This document shows, piece after piece, positions 50,814 through 61,905 of a DNA stretch of 64,000 nt. The notes under the pieces are model-generated. The model worked only from the letters and a program-made list of their open reading frames with translations. It was not told the origin of the DNA and searched no databases. The translations under genes and the position numbers were made by a program. Position 1 is the stretch's first letter; every line of letters starts with the position of its first letter. Origin of the DNA: Euleptes europaea (taxonomy: Eukaryota; Chordata; Lepidosauria; Squamata; Sphaerodactylidae); assembly GCF_029931775.1 (NCBI RefSeq), contig NC_079321.1, positions 17,442,501-17,506,500 on the forward strand, given 5' to 3'.

Positions 50814-51107
50814 AGAAGATACCAATCGGTTCTTGTAGGTTATCCGGGTTGTGTGACCGTGGTCTTGGTATTTTCTTTCCTGACGTTTCGCCCACAGCTA
50901 TGGCAGGCATCTTCAGAGGAGTAACACTGAAGGACAGTGTCTCTCAGTGTCATGGGTGTAGGAAGAGTAATATATAGTCAGAAGGGGGTTGGGTTTGAGC
51001 TGAGTCATTGTCTTGCAAAGTATTAAAGGTAATGTGCTAATCATTGTCCTGTAAGTATCAAGATAATGTGCTAATGATACTTACAGTCATTGTCAGAAGA
51101 TACCAAT
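50814..51107 (-). mobile_element. Hammerhead-bearing insert in the Penelope-like element
   Basis: Insert 50827-51094 (268 bp) flanked by a perfect 13-bp duplication AGAAGATACCAAT (50814-50826 and 51095-51107). Element coding sequence continues on both sides. Its first 110 bp match the insert at 4201-4339, including the 43-nt hammerhead-like core. It is probably a short Penelope-like or retrozyme-type copy that landed in a larger relative. Confidence 0.7.
50878..50920 (-). ncRNA. Hammerhead ribozyme-like motif, copy 2
   Basis: Same order as copy 1 on the minus strand: TCCT, CTGAAGA, T, GCC, 13-nt loop, GGC, GAAA, C, GTC, AGGA. All stem and core positions agree with copy 1; only the loop differs. 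Confidence 0.6.
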
Positions 51108-51154
51108 GTTTTTCAAGTATTTCCAGAAGATACCAATGTTTTTCAAGTATTTCC
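51095..51154. repeat. 30-bp tandem duplication
   Basis: Two identical 30-bp units (51095-51124 and 51125-51154) starting AGAAGATACCAATG. They lie at the right edge of the hammerhead insert, so the target-site sequence occurs three times. Confidence 0.9.
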
Positions 51155-51955
51155 TTAACATTAGTATGTTTGGTCATACCTAAGAGAAATCACCATTATG
51201 TCTGTGGTCTTACTCTGAGGTGTTAAGAAGGATGCCTGTGTTGTGTTCTTAGCTTTGAAAAGGCCTGTTTCAAATCCTGGAAAAATACCCCCTATCTTTT
51301 AGTTGTTCCATTAATATATTGGCTTGCCTGTGGAAATCAGAGTCTAGGCTACAGTTTTTTCTAAGTTTTGACATTCCTGTTAAGGTGGTGTGGATGGAAA
51401 CTATCCCCAGACAAGAATCAGTTGGTTTCCTGTAAACGTCAGCATTGATTTTCCTTCCCTGCTTTTTAATAACTACATCAAGGAAATTGGCCTTGGATTC
51501 TTTATAAGGACGTATAAGGTTTGCTAGTTGTATGAATGGTATTAATGAACTGACCGAATTGAACAAGGAGTATTTCTGAACCGTCCCAAATCCTAACAAT
51601 ATCATCTAAAAACCTCTTGTAAAAACCAATACAATTCTTATAAATACTATAATTGTTTTGAAAAATAAACTTACCGTATATACTGGGGTATAAGCCGACC
51701 CGAGTATAAGCCGAGGTGCCTAATTTCACCCCCAAAATGGGGAAAAATTAGGCACCCGCGTATAAGCCGAGGGTGGGAAAGGAGGCCCTTCCCCCCACCC
51801 CGCAGGCTTACCTTACCGGGCCCCGCGGGGCCTCCTGGGCGCAGGGAGGGGGACGCCGCCGCCTGCCTGCACGCCTTCTCTGCTGGCCAGGAGCGGCCCC
51901 CTTTCCTCTGCAGAGAAGGCGTGCAGGCAGGCGGCGGCGCGGCCCCCTCCCTTGC

Positions 51956-52530
51956 CCAGGAGCCCCCCCCCCACTCCTTCCATGCCCTGCCGACGAGAAA
52001 GCAAAGCCTGGCATGCATCTCCCCCCCTCCTCAAATAGCCCCCCCCCGCTCTTTCTATGCCCAACCGTCGAGGGAGCAAAGCCTGGCAGGCATCTCCCCC
52101 CTCCCTCCTCGAAGAGCCCTCCCCCGCTCCTTCCATGCCCTGCCGATGAGAAAGCAAAGCCTGGCAGGCATCTCCCCCCTCCCTCCTTGAATTGCCCCCT
52201 CCTTCTATGCCCTGCCGTCGAGGGAGCGAAGCCTGGCATGCATCTCCTCCCCTCCTCGAAGACCCCCCCCCGCTCTTTCTATGCCCTGCCGTCGAGGGAG
52301 CGAAGCCTGGCATGCATCTCCCCCCCGCCTCTAAGAGCCCCCCCCCCGCTCTTTCTATGCCCTGCCGTCAAGGGAGCGAAGCCTGGCAGGCATCTCCCCC
52401 CTCCCTCCTTGAATTGTCCCCCTCCTGCTATGCCCTGCCGTCGAGGGAGCGAAGCCTGGCACACATTTTCTCCCCTCCCTCTTCAAATAGCCCCCCCCCA
52501 CTCCTTCCATGCCTTCCGTCAAACAGAGCA
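51956..52530. repeat. GC-rich minisatellite, about 75-bp unit, 8 copies
   Basis: The unit core 'CTATGCCCTGCCGTCGAGGG' then 'AGCGAAGCCTGGCATGCATC' recurs near 51983, 52055, 52134, 52204, 52280, 52356, 52430 and 52508 with C-run spacers of varying length. Unit lengths near multiples of three keep frames open by chance. Confidence 0.88.
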
Positions 52531-53576
52531 CCTTGTCCGGGACGGGATGTACGTGTGAACTTGGATGCCCTCTTCCCTCTTCCCCCAGGAGATCTGAATA
52601 GGGCGATCTTGCCTTCCCATACACCCCTCTCATATCTTCTCACTTTTGGCCCAGTCCCTTGTTCTAAAGGTCAGTGGGAGAACAAGCAACTCCCCCAATC
52701 CAGGCGCCTTTTTGTGTTGCAAATAATGGATGCAATTGAAGCATCAGCTTGGGGGGCTTTTTTTTTGCATTGCAATGGATAGCTGGCTGGGAGGGGGGGA
52801 GAATTAACGCCTCCCCAGGCCTGAAGGAAAAGGTGGCGGGGGGGGGGCTTTTTTGCATTGCAATGGTTAGCTGGCCGGCCGGGGGAGTTTTGCCGCCTCC
52901 CCGGGCCTGGAGAAAAAGCCGGTTGCGCCGATGGCGGTGGTTGGTGCATCTTCCACCCGCCTTTTCCTCTCGGATCGCTTTTGCCCCCTTCCCGACACCC
53001 CCTCCGGTGGATTGGGAAGGCCTCTTGCTTTCCATGCCCGTATCAGATGCTGCGTGGGAACCTGGGGGCCCGGATGCGTGGATGCCTTTTCCTGGAGCAG
53101 CTGCCAATCATTTGGGGGAAATGCGGGGTGTGGGTGCAGCGTGGCGCATGCATGCGCTCGGCGGGAGGGCGGAACAGGAAGGAACAGGAAGGAGAGTTTT
53201 AGCACGGTGCAAGGTTCTTTGCATCCCCCCTACCCCGCAGAAGAAAAATGGGGGGTCCCCATCAAGGATTGCTCAGGCCCATGGTCATGAAAATCTCCAG
53301 CGCCCCTAGTTGTCTAGGGGTGGGGGGATTCCTCTTAACGTCCCCACCGAACCACATCCTGCCCCGATTAGTCATTCCAGGAGAGCGGCGCATTCATTCA
53401 GCGGCCTGCCTGCTGTAATTTAGATGACGCAAGCTGCCAAAATGCAGACTGTTAACTCCTGAGTAGTCCCAATGAGGGCCTAGAAGAATCTCCAGGTTAG
53501 GCAAGATGGGGTGGTGGAATAATGGACCTGATCAGCACAGATGGGGCAAAGGGTTGTACAGTTGAATGTTCCTGAT

Positions 53577-53650
53577 AGGCAGCGTGGTGTAGTGGTTAAG
53601 AGCGGTGGACTCTAATCTGGAGAACCGGGTTTGATTCCCCACTCCTCCTA
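53577..53650 (+). repeat. SINE family B head fragment
   Basis: 'GGCAGCGTGGTGTAGTGGTT' to 'GTTTGATTCCCCACTCCTCC'. The rest is absent and GC-rich transposon sequence follows. Confidence 0.85.
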
Positions 53651-54789
53651 GGGTGGTGCAGGGAGGGGGCCGCCGCCTGCCCGCACGCCTTCCCTGCGGG
53701 GCCACAGAGAAGGCGCGCGGGCAGGCGGCGGCGGCCCCTTCCCTGCGCCCAGGAGGCCCCGCGGGCCGCTCCTGGCCCTCAGGGAAGGCTCGCGGGCAGG
53801 TGGCGGTAAGTCTCCCCTCCCTCCACCTACCGACCCGCGTATAAGCCGAGTTGGGTTTTCTCAGCCCTTTTTTTGGGCTGAAAAACTCGGCTTATACGGT
53901 ATTCTCAAGTCTGTCCATGAATAAATTGACCAGTGCAGGAGATAATTGGCAACCTATCACTGTTCCAGAACTCTGCCAAAAATTTTATTTTGATATTGGG
54001 AAAAATTCTTTTCCAGGCACAGTTCCGCAATTTGACAGAAAATATGTTGGTGGGTTTGAAAAATTGTTCTCTCCTATTGAAAATGTCATGTAAAAGGTCC
54101 AAGACTTCATCTTGTGGGATATTAGTATATAAAGAGTTCACATCCAAGGTCACAGAAAATTATTTTGAGAATTCTATTTTACTTCATTAGTCTGATTTTA
54201 AAAATCCATAGCGTCATTAAGATATGGCCCAGTCTTTGGGACAAAAGGCTTTAGAAAAGCCAGGGATAGTTTCCATCCGCCTTAAGAGGAATTTGCCTCA
54301 CTCCCAAATGTTGAGGCTTAGAAAGAACTGGATTCAGAGTTGCCCTCCGGTTTTCAAAGGATTGATCTGTGAGCAGAAGGGCATGTTTGGATCCAACCCA
54401 GTTACAGAGATCAAAAGATAATTGAACTGTGACTTGGGTTGGTTTCGATTTGGCTGTGGTTTTAGTACCATAATGGCAGCACTGTGGTCAAGAAGGAATC
54501 AGAATCATGACATCTCTCTGTCAGAAAAGGCTAAAACGTAACTGCTGTGGGGATCCACACAAGAAAAAAGTCTGTTGACAGACTTGTTAAAATACTGTTT
54601 TGGAGTTGTCATAGTGCCAGTACAACAGCTGCATTAGCATTTGTATTAAACCAGTAATAAAGCATCACTACACACTTTTGAGAGTTCCAGACCTAGGACA
54701 TGTCTTTTACAAGGGCAGTATAGAATAGAAATTGGTGAGTATATTTATCATGAAATAATTTTGAATTAATGTTTGGTATTTTGGTACAG

Positions 54790-54956
54790 GAAACTACATA
54801 CTGAACTATGTAGCATCTCGACCGAAGCTGGCCCTTTTTGTGATCCAAGCTCTTGTGCAAGTAATTGCCAAGATCACAAAGTTGGGTTGGTTTGATGTTC
54901 AGAAAGACCAGCTCATCTTTAGAGACATTATCACTGATGTGAAAAAATTTCTACAG
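54790..54956 (+). CDS. RANBP17: RANBP17 exon 4
   Basis: 167 bp; acceptor TTGGTACAG, donor CTACAG|GTAAGA, phase 1 to 0. With the split Arg codon it encodes residues 86-141: [20 protein letters not shown], then [20 protein letters not shown], then [20 protein letters not shown]-repeat region; ITKLGWF is shared by RANBP17 and XPO7. Confidence 0.97.
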
Positions 54957-54959
54957 GTA

Positions 54960-55778
54960 AGAAAAAACTGACCTTTTAAACACATGCAGAAATTAAATGT
55001 AGCAGTGATGTTCATTGACTTCTGCATATGTTATCCTAAAGGGGATGTAGAATGAGGTAACAATAGTTTAGTGTCCTGCAAATTGTGTAGTTAAGAAGTT
55101 TTTTGAATAAATACAAGAACAGATTGTACATTGATTTTTAAAGGTGAGATTCGATATGATATCTTTGCCAATAAGCTTAAGAATAATGAACTAGGAAATG
55201 GAATGAAACTGGATTAGAAATGTGTAAAGAGGGTTTCTGCTAGTGCAGTGTTACACTTACAAGGAGCAAGATGGGGCTGTTGGGTCATGGTGCCTGAAGT
55301 TGCTGATCACTCCTTTTTTTGCCTGACAGTTTTTAGTCTTGCATTAGCCTTGTGCGTTGTGCTCCGCATAAGGCCTTTTCCTCAGTATTGGTCCCACAGC
55401 GCTGATAGTTTCTGCTGAAGCAGGACTCGGCTAGCCTTAGATCAAGGCAACGTTGTAGTTTTCTTCACAAATTATTTACGGGAGAACATAACTAGAAATT
55501 TGGTCAGGTTTGAACACGCTAAGCCGATGTTCTCTTTCAAGAGGAAGTGCTTCAGCTGGTGCAGCCAACTTCTTCACGGTCAGTTAAAAACAGTGTTATG
55601 TGGCCCTGATTTAAAAGCAAAATGTGTCTTACTGTGGTCTGCTGTACACACAAAGCCCATGCTCACGCTCCCCCGTTCATATCAATACTAAGGTTTTTGC
55701 CTTGTGAGTTGTCTAGCTGAAGTTTGCATCATGCTTCTGTCTTGCCACCAGTTCAATGCAGGAGTTTTAAAAGAATTA
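54960..55778. other. RANBP17 intron 4, unassigned 5' part
   Basis: No repeat or exon is recognised. Confidence 0.45.
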
Positions 55779-56180
55779 TTGGCCATTTATGCACGGTCGA
55801 TTCTGCTCCTTGCTCAATGCTGATTTTTTAAATCTGACCTTTAAAACGACTATTCATAGTCCCGATGCAAGAGGAGAAAGTCAAACAAATTCCACACACC
55901 CCACTCGCCTGCTCCTTCATTTGCATAGCCATTAGCAATAGTAGTTTGCATAGCTAAGCCGCGACTGGGATTCTGCAGGCTTCCTTCAGTGAATGCTTCG
56001 ATGCGGGGGCAGAGCAAATACAAAAGGTCTCCTTAAAGGGGCTCTTAAGAAATGCGAAGCAGGCATGTGCCGGCTTCGCAGTGTCTTCTGGAAAGACAGT
56101 TCAGCGTGAAGAAATTTAAAAAATATGCTGGGCACTTCAGCCTGGAACACACTGCTAATTACCAAGCATAAACGGCCATT
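55778..56180. mobile_element. Palindromic MITE, GGCCATTTATGC ends
   Basis: Element 55781-56177 with ends GGCCATTTATGC and GCATAAACGGCC, flanked by ATT on both sides. A 3-bp duplication again suggests Harbinger. Related in its ends to 16613-16899. Confidence 0.7.
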
Positions 56181-56589
56181 GTATAGAAAAGGAAGGGTAT
56201 TTTGTCAAATTGTGCAAGAAATGGGAATTAGAGGAAAGCCATTTACCTTTCTTTCTTGAGGAGTGTGCTTCCGTTGACTTGGTAGGGATACGTACGTATC
56301 ACCAAAGCTTAGATTAAGTAGTTATTTTTTTGCAAGGAAGTGGTGGTTCCATGGTACTCCGTTTGCGTGTAGTGAATAGTGGCAGCTAAACCCTTTGAAC
56401 CAAAGTGGTGAGCTGAGTTTTTCCTGGCCGCTCTGACTCCTGCCATCTACAGCACCTCACTGTTTTTTTGCCATTCAAAACTGCTACTGAGTGATGGCTG
56501 GAGAAATAATTGTGCAGTGAACAACTGTAATCCTGTAACTAATAATTTAGCAATGTTCAGTGCTCAAAGTAGTGCACCTTTATCCTTCC

Positions 56590-56757
56590 TCCAAGGAACT
56601 CTGTGTAGCATATATCTTTCCTCTGCTTTTTTTCTCACAGCATCCCCATGAGGTAGGTTAGGCTGGGAGGCCCAAGTTAACGCAATGAGTTTCATGGCAA
56701 GCAGGGATTTGAACTTTGAGCTCCTCAATCCTAGTTTGGCACTCTGTCCCCTAAACC
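56590..56757 (-). repeat. SINE family A, partial
   Basis: Reverse copy with 'ACAGCATCCCCATGAGGTAG' and 'GGGATTTGAACTTTGAGCTC'. It ends against a hAT-like MITE. Confidence 0.7.
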
Positions 56758-56896
56758 AGGGGTCTGCAACCTTTTTGAGCCCCTGGGCACCTTTGGAATG
56801 CTGACACATGGCAGTTGGCACAATCACAAAAAATGGATGCCGCAGGAGGCGGAGCCAACTGCAGAATATACCCAGATATACCCTGCTATACCACCT

Positions 56897-57200
56897 TAAA
56901 TGAGCCCCGTGGCGCAGAGTGGTAAGCTGCAGTACTGCAGTTGAAGCTGTGCTCATTACCTGAGTTTGATCCCAACGGAAGTTGGTTTCAGGTAGCCGGC
57001 TCAAGGTTGACTCAGCCTTCCATCTTTCCGAGGTCGGTAAAATGAGTACCCAACTTGCTGGGGGCAAAGGGAAGATGACTGGGGAAGGCACTGGCAAACC
57101 ACCTCATAAACAAAGTCTGCCTAGGAAATGTCAGGATGTGACATCACCCCATGGGTCAGGAATGACCCAGTGCTTGCACAGGGGACCTTTACCTTTTTAT
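56897..57200 (+). repeat. SINE family C, full length
   Basis: Sense copy. GAGCCCCGTGGCGCAGAGTG head, 'CTGAGTTTGATCCCAACGGA' box B, 'GGGGACCTTTACC' end. Pairs with 31770-32088. Confidence 0.92.
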
Positions 57201-57229
57201 ACCACCTTGGGGGATGGTTAGATTCATCT

Positions 57230-57428
57230 GCCGCCTGCAGATTGCTATTTTTGGGGTTTTGGCGACATTGAGGGGCATTATTGGGCTATTTTAAATTGTA
57301 GTTTAAATTATATTTTGTAACGTGTTATTGTTTTTATTATGTTTTAGATTGTGTAAGCCGCTCTGAGCCTGACCTTCAGGTTGGGGAGAGCAGGGCGGAA
57401 ATGAAATGAATAAATAAATAAAATGTCA
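57230..57428 (+). mobile_element. L2-like LINE 3' tail
   Basis: 'GTGTAAGCCGCTCTGAGCCT', 'GGTTGGGGAGAGCAGGGCGG' and an (AAAT)n end are typical of the 3' UTR of reptile L2/CR1-group LINEs. Confidence 0.7.
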
Positions 57429-57699
57429 GGGTTAGGCACAATGCTAATAGTAACACTTCAACGTTTCAGGCATAAACTGTCTAATAGGATGCCTTTTTAA
57501 ATGAAAAAATTGTTTAAAAAAATTCTTGCACATAGCTTGCCTTCTGTAACAGTGAAGATCCTTGTGCTGTGGTGGCAGCTACTGCCAAAGCAACTGTAAA
57601 AAAAATCTGCACAGCCAATCAGATCTCCAGACAAAAGCCCCTTTCTGGCCCCTTCCTTTTCCTAAAAACATATGGCGGACAGCATATTGGGAACCCCTG

Positions 57700-58427
57700 C
57701 CCTACCCCCACACTCGCCCCTTGATCTGATCCTTGTTTTTATTTTGTGAATTTGTCTGCTATTGCATGTTGTCTAATGTTTCGTTTTTGCAGAAGGGGGA
57801 AAAAATCTGATGATATGTTACAGTTACTGCACTTTAAAATCATTAGGAAAGAACAGTAAAAAAAAGTTTTTTTTCTTATTAAAAACAAATATGGGAAAAA
57901 TACCGCGGCTTTCTGGCAGTTATTTTTATTAATGTAATTTGATTTTGCATTTATTATTTAAATGTTTGCCACGTGAGTGTTCAGTAGCTAATTCATTAAT
58001 AATGGAGATTCAGGCTCAAAACTTTGCTGCTTTAAGTGTCTTCCTTCACGGAATTAAATTATTGGAGGAAAGAAGCAAAGCCATATTTCTCATACAAGGC
58101 TGAACTGACTATTAAAATAGAAACATGTTGATTTGTAGTAAATGTTAGTCTTGGGCTCAGTCTCGTGGATTTTCATCAAATATAAAAAAAGAATGTCCAA
58201 TTTTAAATTAGTAGATTAGTATGCCTTGCCTAGTGCAGCAATGACTGCCAGCCATTCCTGGGGGTGGGGAGGTTGTCTCTGAAATAGTTTGGAGAATTGC
58301 TGCTGACCAGAGTAGGCAATACTAGGTTAGATGGCGTGGTATTCTGAGTGAGCGTAAGGCAGCTTTCCCAGACTGATCCCTCCAACACACATATGCTCAC
58401 ACCTTCCCATTCAGGAAAGCAGGGATC
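57700..58427. other. RANBP17 intron 4, unassigned
   Basis: A/T-rich. No exon or repeat is recognised. Confidence 0.45.
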
Positions 58428-58706
58428 ATAGAATCATAGAGCTGGAAAGGACCACCAGGGTCATCTAGTCCAATCCCCTGCACAATGCAGGACATTCACA
58501 ACTACCCCCCACCCCCAGTGACTCCCTACTCCATGCCCAGAAGATGGCCAAGATGCCCTCCCTCTCATCATCTGCTTAAGGTCATAGAATCAGCATTGCT
58601 GACAGATGGCCATCTGACCTCTTCTTAAAAACCACCAGGGAAGGAGAGCTTACCACCTCCCGAGGAAGCCTGTTTCACTGAGGAACCGCTTTAACTGTTA
58701 GAAACA
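58428..58706 (-). mobile_element. CR1 LINE 3' end, copy 2
   Basis: Reverse copy including the terminal octamer-type repeat (GATCATAGAATCATAGAGC) that marks CR1 3' ends. The body matches 40565-40862. Confidence 0.93.
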
Positions 58707-58785
58707 GGGAGGCCTAGGGAGTCATACAACTATATCAGAAGCACCTGCTGTCTCCAAACAGAGATTCTGTCTAGCATAAGTGCTG

Positions 58786-59199
58786 AACTAGGTGTGACGT
58801 TCGTCACGTGTTCTCCATGTCAAGTGTCAGCCATATGCCAGTTGTTGGTCCCCATGGAGAACTCCCTCTAAAATTGCTGCAGGGGCCTGATTTTGGTTGG
58901 GATGGAAGCGGGGAGGGGGGGCTCTTCCTGCCCTCTGCATAGTTTTCCTGACCCAAAATGGTGCTGGTGGGGCGTTACTTGCCCTGCCAGCTTGCTGTGA
59001 TAGGGCAAATAATGCCCTCCCTGGTGGCGGTTTGGAAAGATGGAAAGGGGAGACAGGAGCTCTTGCTCCCCCTGTCCCACGGTTCTGACTAGGATTGTGT
59101 GCCCCCAGTACTTTTAAAGGGAGTTCTCCATGGGGATCAGCAGCTGATGTATGGATGCCAGTCCTCATGGAGAATATGTGACAAATGTCACATCTAGTT
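58786..59199. mobile_element. MITE with about 90-bp inverted arms
   Basis: Left arm AACTAGGTGTGACGTTCGTC through 'CCCCATGGAGAACTCCCTCT' (58786-58876). The right arm is its inverse (59115-59199, ending CACATCTAGTT). The interior is GC-richer. No clear target duplication. Superfamily unknown. Confidence 0.75.
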
Positions 59200-59204
59200 T
59201 GGCC

Positions 59205-60650
59205 CAAAAAAAACCCTGTGGTGGATGCTCCAACAGTGACAGTCACCTCTGTGGTAATTCTGATGGAAGGAGAGTTATTCTGATCTCAGGGACCAATAAA
59301 ATGATTCCTCCTTCTATAGGATCCACAGTGTCTCTGCCACTTTGAAAAAAGCAGCAACAGCAAATTCCATTTTAGGCAGAATCTCAATTTTGTTAAGCCT
59401 GCAAATTGTTTCACAAGGCCAATACCTCCATTAGTGCCTTCTTAACTAGATCACGTATTCCAGGTGTGTAATCTGGCATAATATTTGACCAATGTAGTGG
59501 AACATGGACCACAAATCCAAGATCAGTTTCTCTATCTTTCAGTTTAAGGAGGGGCTCCCCACAAAAGAATATGAAGTCAAGCAAGAACATTTCTCTCACC
59601 ACTACATAACATCCACAGACTATTATGATGAACGTACAGACCCCCAAAACTCTTGATAGGGATGCCAGTACCCCAACAAGCTGTCAGGAAATTCAAATTT
59701 AGCTTAATGTTGGGGTGATTTTAATTATTTCATCGTAAATAGGAATCAGCATCCTCTGACCTGAGAGTTCTTGAAACAGTGTGCAATGAATCTGTTCTCA
59801 TATCTACCCAAAAACTAGAGTCCTCTAACAGTGATTGTTCAGCCATTAGAAATGGCCCTCCATCAGAAAGATCCTCCACCATATTATTGATTTTTTGCAC
59901 CATTCTGAAGAAGCTGGAAGGCAACCAGAGGCTTCAGGTTTCTCAACTTCTGTTGGAAGAAACAAAATTTTGAATGTAAAGAGAGGTTCTCCTCTGAGGC
60001 AAGGGCGTCTTGAGCAGTGGGTTGTTTTCCTTGTTCCATCCGGGAAAGGCAGGACTAAAATCTAACTTCCTGTCCCCCTAGTGGGAATGGAAAGTTGGGC
60101 TTGCTGTGAAGTTCGCCTCCTTCATGCTGAATGGATAGAGGAGAAGACCTGTAATCTTGGCATGTCACATGAGGGACTGCAGGCGCCACATGAATCTGAC
60201 AGTTAAAATGTATGCCTATCTCAAACTGAGATTTGCTTATGGTATCCAAACTGAGCCTTAGTGAGTCCTGTCAGGGGTTGGTTTTATTTTGTGTGTTCTG
60301 CTTCAGCTGTCAGTGATGGTATCACTTATCATGCAGTGAGAATCAAGTTTATTTTCTAAGCAATGCAATTTTCTGTTTATCAAAGGCTGGGTGACCATAA
60401 GGGTATTGCAGTGATTTCTTGCGGAAGGGACAATCATGCGTTTGTGTATTTTTTTTCCTTTTTACATAGCTAGGCATGTTCTATTGGATTACATGCTAGC
60501 TGCTAGTGAATTAGATAATCATTTTTTTTTAATTTTCTTAAATTATTAGCAGTCTTTCTGACAGAACTTTTAAAGTACTTTTTGGTGTATGGTTGTTTGT
60601 GAACATAGTCTGATCAGCTTTTCATAGGTGATATATACTATTTGATTATT
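59205..60650. other. RANBP17 intron 4, unassigned
   Basis: Minus-strand frames at 59411-59647 and 59730-59924 look slightly protein-like (LLKLKDRETDLGFVVHVPLH) but I recognise no family; a decayed transposon or pseudogene is possible. Confidence 0.35.
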
Positions 60651-60654
60651 TCTT

Positions 60655-60992
60655 TTGAAAAATTGTATCTTGTCCTTCACCCCAGTCAGGGCCCTTCAAG
60701 GCAGCTAAGAATTAAAAACAGAGCAGTATAAAAACACATAATGAAACAAGTTAAAACCAGTGCACAAATACACACAGAGGCACACACAACAGAGAAACAT
60801 CAATTAAAAACACAGGGCAGGAAGGAAAAATTATTGTAGAAACACTGGACGAAACAAAAAAAAATGTTCACCGGCTGGCGGAAGACAATGATAGAAGGGG
60901 GCAGATGAATATGCATGGGGTGGAAGTTCCACAATCTTGGCACCACCACGAAAAAGGGCTTCTCTCTGGTTGCTATCCACTTAACCTCAAAA
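60655..60992. mobile_element. L2-like LINE 3' region, relic
   Basis: 'GGAAGTTCCACAATCTTGGC', 'ACCACGAAAAAGGGCTTCTC' and 'CATGGGAGTAGG' blocks parallel the relic at 38260-38900. Confidence 0.55.
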
Positions 60993-60994
60993 GA

Positions 60995-61490
60995 TGGGGG
61001 GCAGTGGAAGCAGGGCCTCAGAAGGTGGTTGTATTAGTCAGATAAGATTGCATGGGAGTAGGTGTGCTTTAAGGTATGCTGGCTGCAGACTGTGCTATAG
61101 TACTCTGCTTTTTCTAGGAATAGAATGAATTTCCACCAGGTGTTTTACTTTGATTCTCATTGACAAAAAGATGCAGCTTCCTCTTTCACCACAACTTTGT
61201 CCTAAATTGTTAACTATTGAGGCTGGCTGTGGATACAGAAAGTGTAGCTTCTGCCATCTTTGTTACTGGCATGATGAAAGCCAACTGACCCAGTATTTTC
61301 TCAGTATGGACTCGGGGTAGCTATATGTAACTTAAAAGGCTAAGCTATTTGAAGAATTACTTTTTTTGTCTAACATATATATAGGCTGAGGGCTGGAAAA
61401 CAAATCTCTTTGATGCAGGGGAAAAGAGAACCCCCCCCACCAGCCACCTAAAATTTTCTTATTGGAACACAAACACTTCTGTTTATATCT
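60995..61490. other. RANBP17 intron 4, 3' part, unassigned
   Basis: No repeat is recognised. Ends in the acceptor tract TTATATCTTCTTTAG of exon 5. Confidence 0.4.
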
Positions 61491-61497
61491 TCTTTAG

Positions 61498-61563
61498 GGG
61501 ACTGTGGACCACTGCATAACAGGAGTGATGATTCTTTCGGAACTGACTCAGGAAATGAACTTC
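61498..61563 (+). CDS. RANBP17: RANBP17 exon 5
   Basis: 66 bp, phase 0 to 0; acceptor CTTCTTTAG, donor TTC|GTAAGT. Encodes residues 142-163, GTVDHCITGVMILSELTQEM then NF. Human RANBP17 has GTVEHCIIGVIILSELTQEM, so the exon boundaries are conserved. Confidence 0.96.
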
Positions 61564-61634
61564 GTAAGTACATTTCTTCAGATTATTTTGTAATGCTGCC
61601 TAAGAGTTGTTGAAGAACCTTGTGGTGCAGGGGC

Positions 61635-61905
61635 CAGTGTGGTGTAGTGGTTAAGAGCGGTGGACTCTAATCTGGAGAACTGGGTTTGATTCCCCACTTC
61701 TCCACGTGAGTGGCGGACTCTAATCTGGTGAGCTGGGTTCGTTTCCCCACTCCTACACATGAAGCCAGCTGGGTGACCTTGGGCTAGTCACAGTTCCCTC
61801 TATCAGCCTCACCTACCTCACAAGGTGTCTGTTGAGGGGAGAGGAAGAGAAGGAGGTTGTAAGCCAGTTTGATTATCCTTAAAAAGGTAGAGAAAATTGG
61901 CATAA
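61635..61905 (+). repeat. SINE family B, near full length
   Basis: Sense copy from GCCAGTGTGGTGTAGTGGTT to 'AGGTAGAGAAAATTGGCATA'. It begins about 70 bp after exon 5. Confidence 0.92.

Larger units (their letters stand above)
51672..53901. mobile_element. TA-flanked GC-rich non-autonomous DNA transposon
   Basis: Element 51674-53899 (2,226 bp) between TA dinucleotides, with ends CCGTATA...and...TATACGG. Subterminal blocks GTATAAGCCGA recur several times in both orientations near the ends. Next come inverted GC-rich arms (51820-51960 against 53660-53790). The interior holds a 75-bp minisatellite, a roughly 95-bp tandem duplication (near 52755 and 52850) and a SINE fragment. TA duplication suggests a Tc1/mariner-type origin. 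No transposase is recognised. It interrupts the Penelope-like element. Confidence 0.75.
49540..54520 (-). mobile_element. Penelope-like element, decayed, with nested insertions
   Basis: Minus-strand pieces in order: an N-terminal reverse-transcriptase part (MTLDVNSLYTNIPQ, 54153 downward), the catalytic-region part (GFYKRFLDDIVRIWDG, 51735-51502), the C-terminal part (FLDVVIKKQGRK...YRKPTDSCLG), then a GIY-YIG endonuclease part (MYIGITTRSVKTHICEHRGY, 50521-50180). Reverse transcriptase followed by GIY-YIG is diagnostic of Penelope-like elements. It is interrupted by a 2.2-kb transposon and a 268-bp hammerhead-bearing insert. The outer boundaries are approximate and the copy is broken. Confidence 0.88.
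56758..57695. mobile_element. hAT-like element, CAGGGGTCTGC family, with nested inserts
   Basis: Left end CCAGGGGTCTGCAACCTTTT at 56758; a matching right end 'TATTGGGAACCCCTGCCC' near 57690. The middle holds a family C SINE (56897-57200) and an L2-like tail (57230-57428). Confidence 0.55.

Noticed and set aside
51671-53309. Several long open frames (up to 261 codons) in the GC-rich block
   Set aside because: They reflect the minisatellite and GC bias. Both strands and several frames are open at once.
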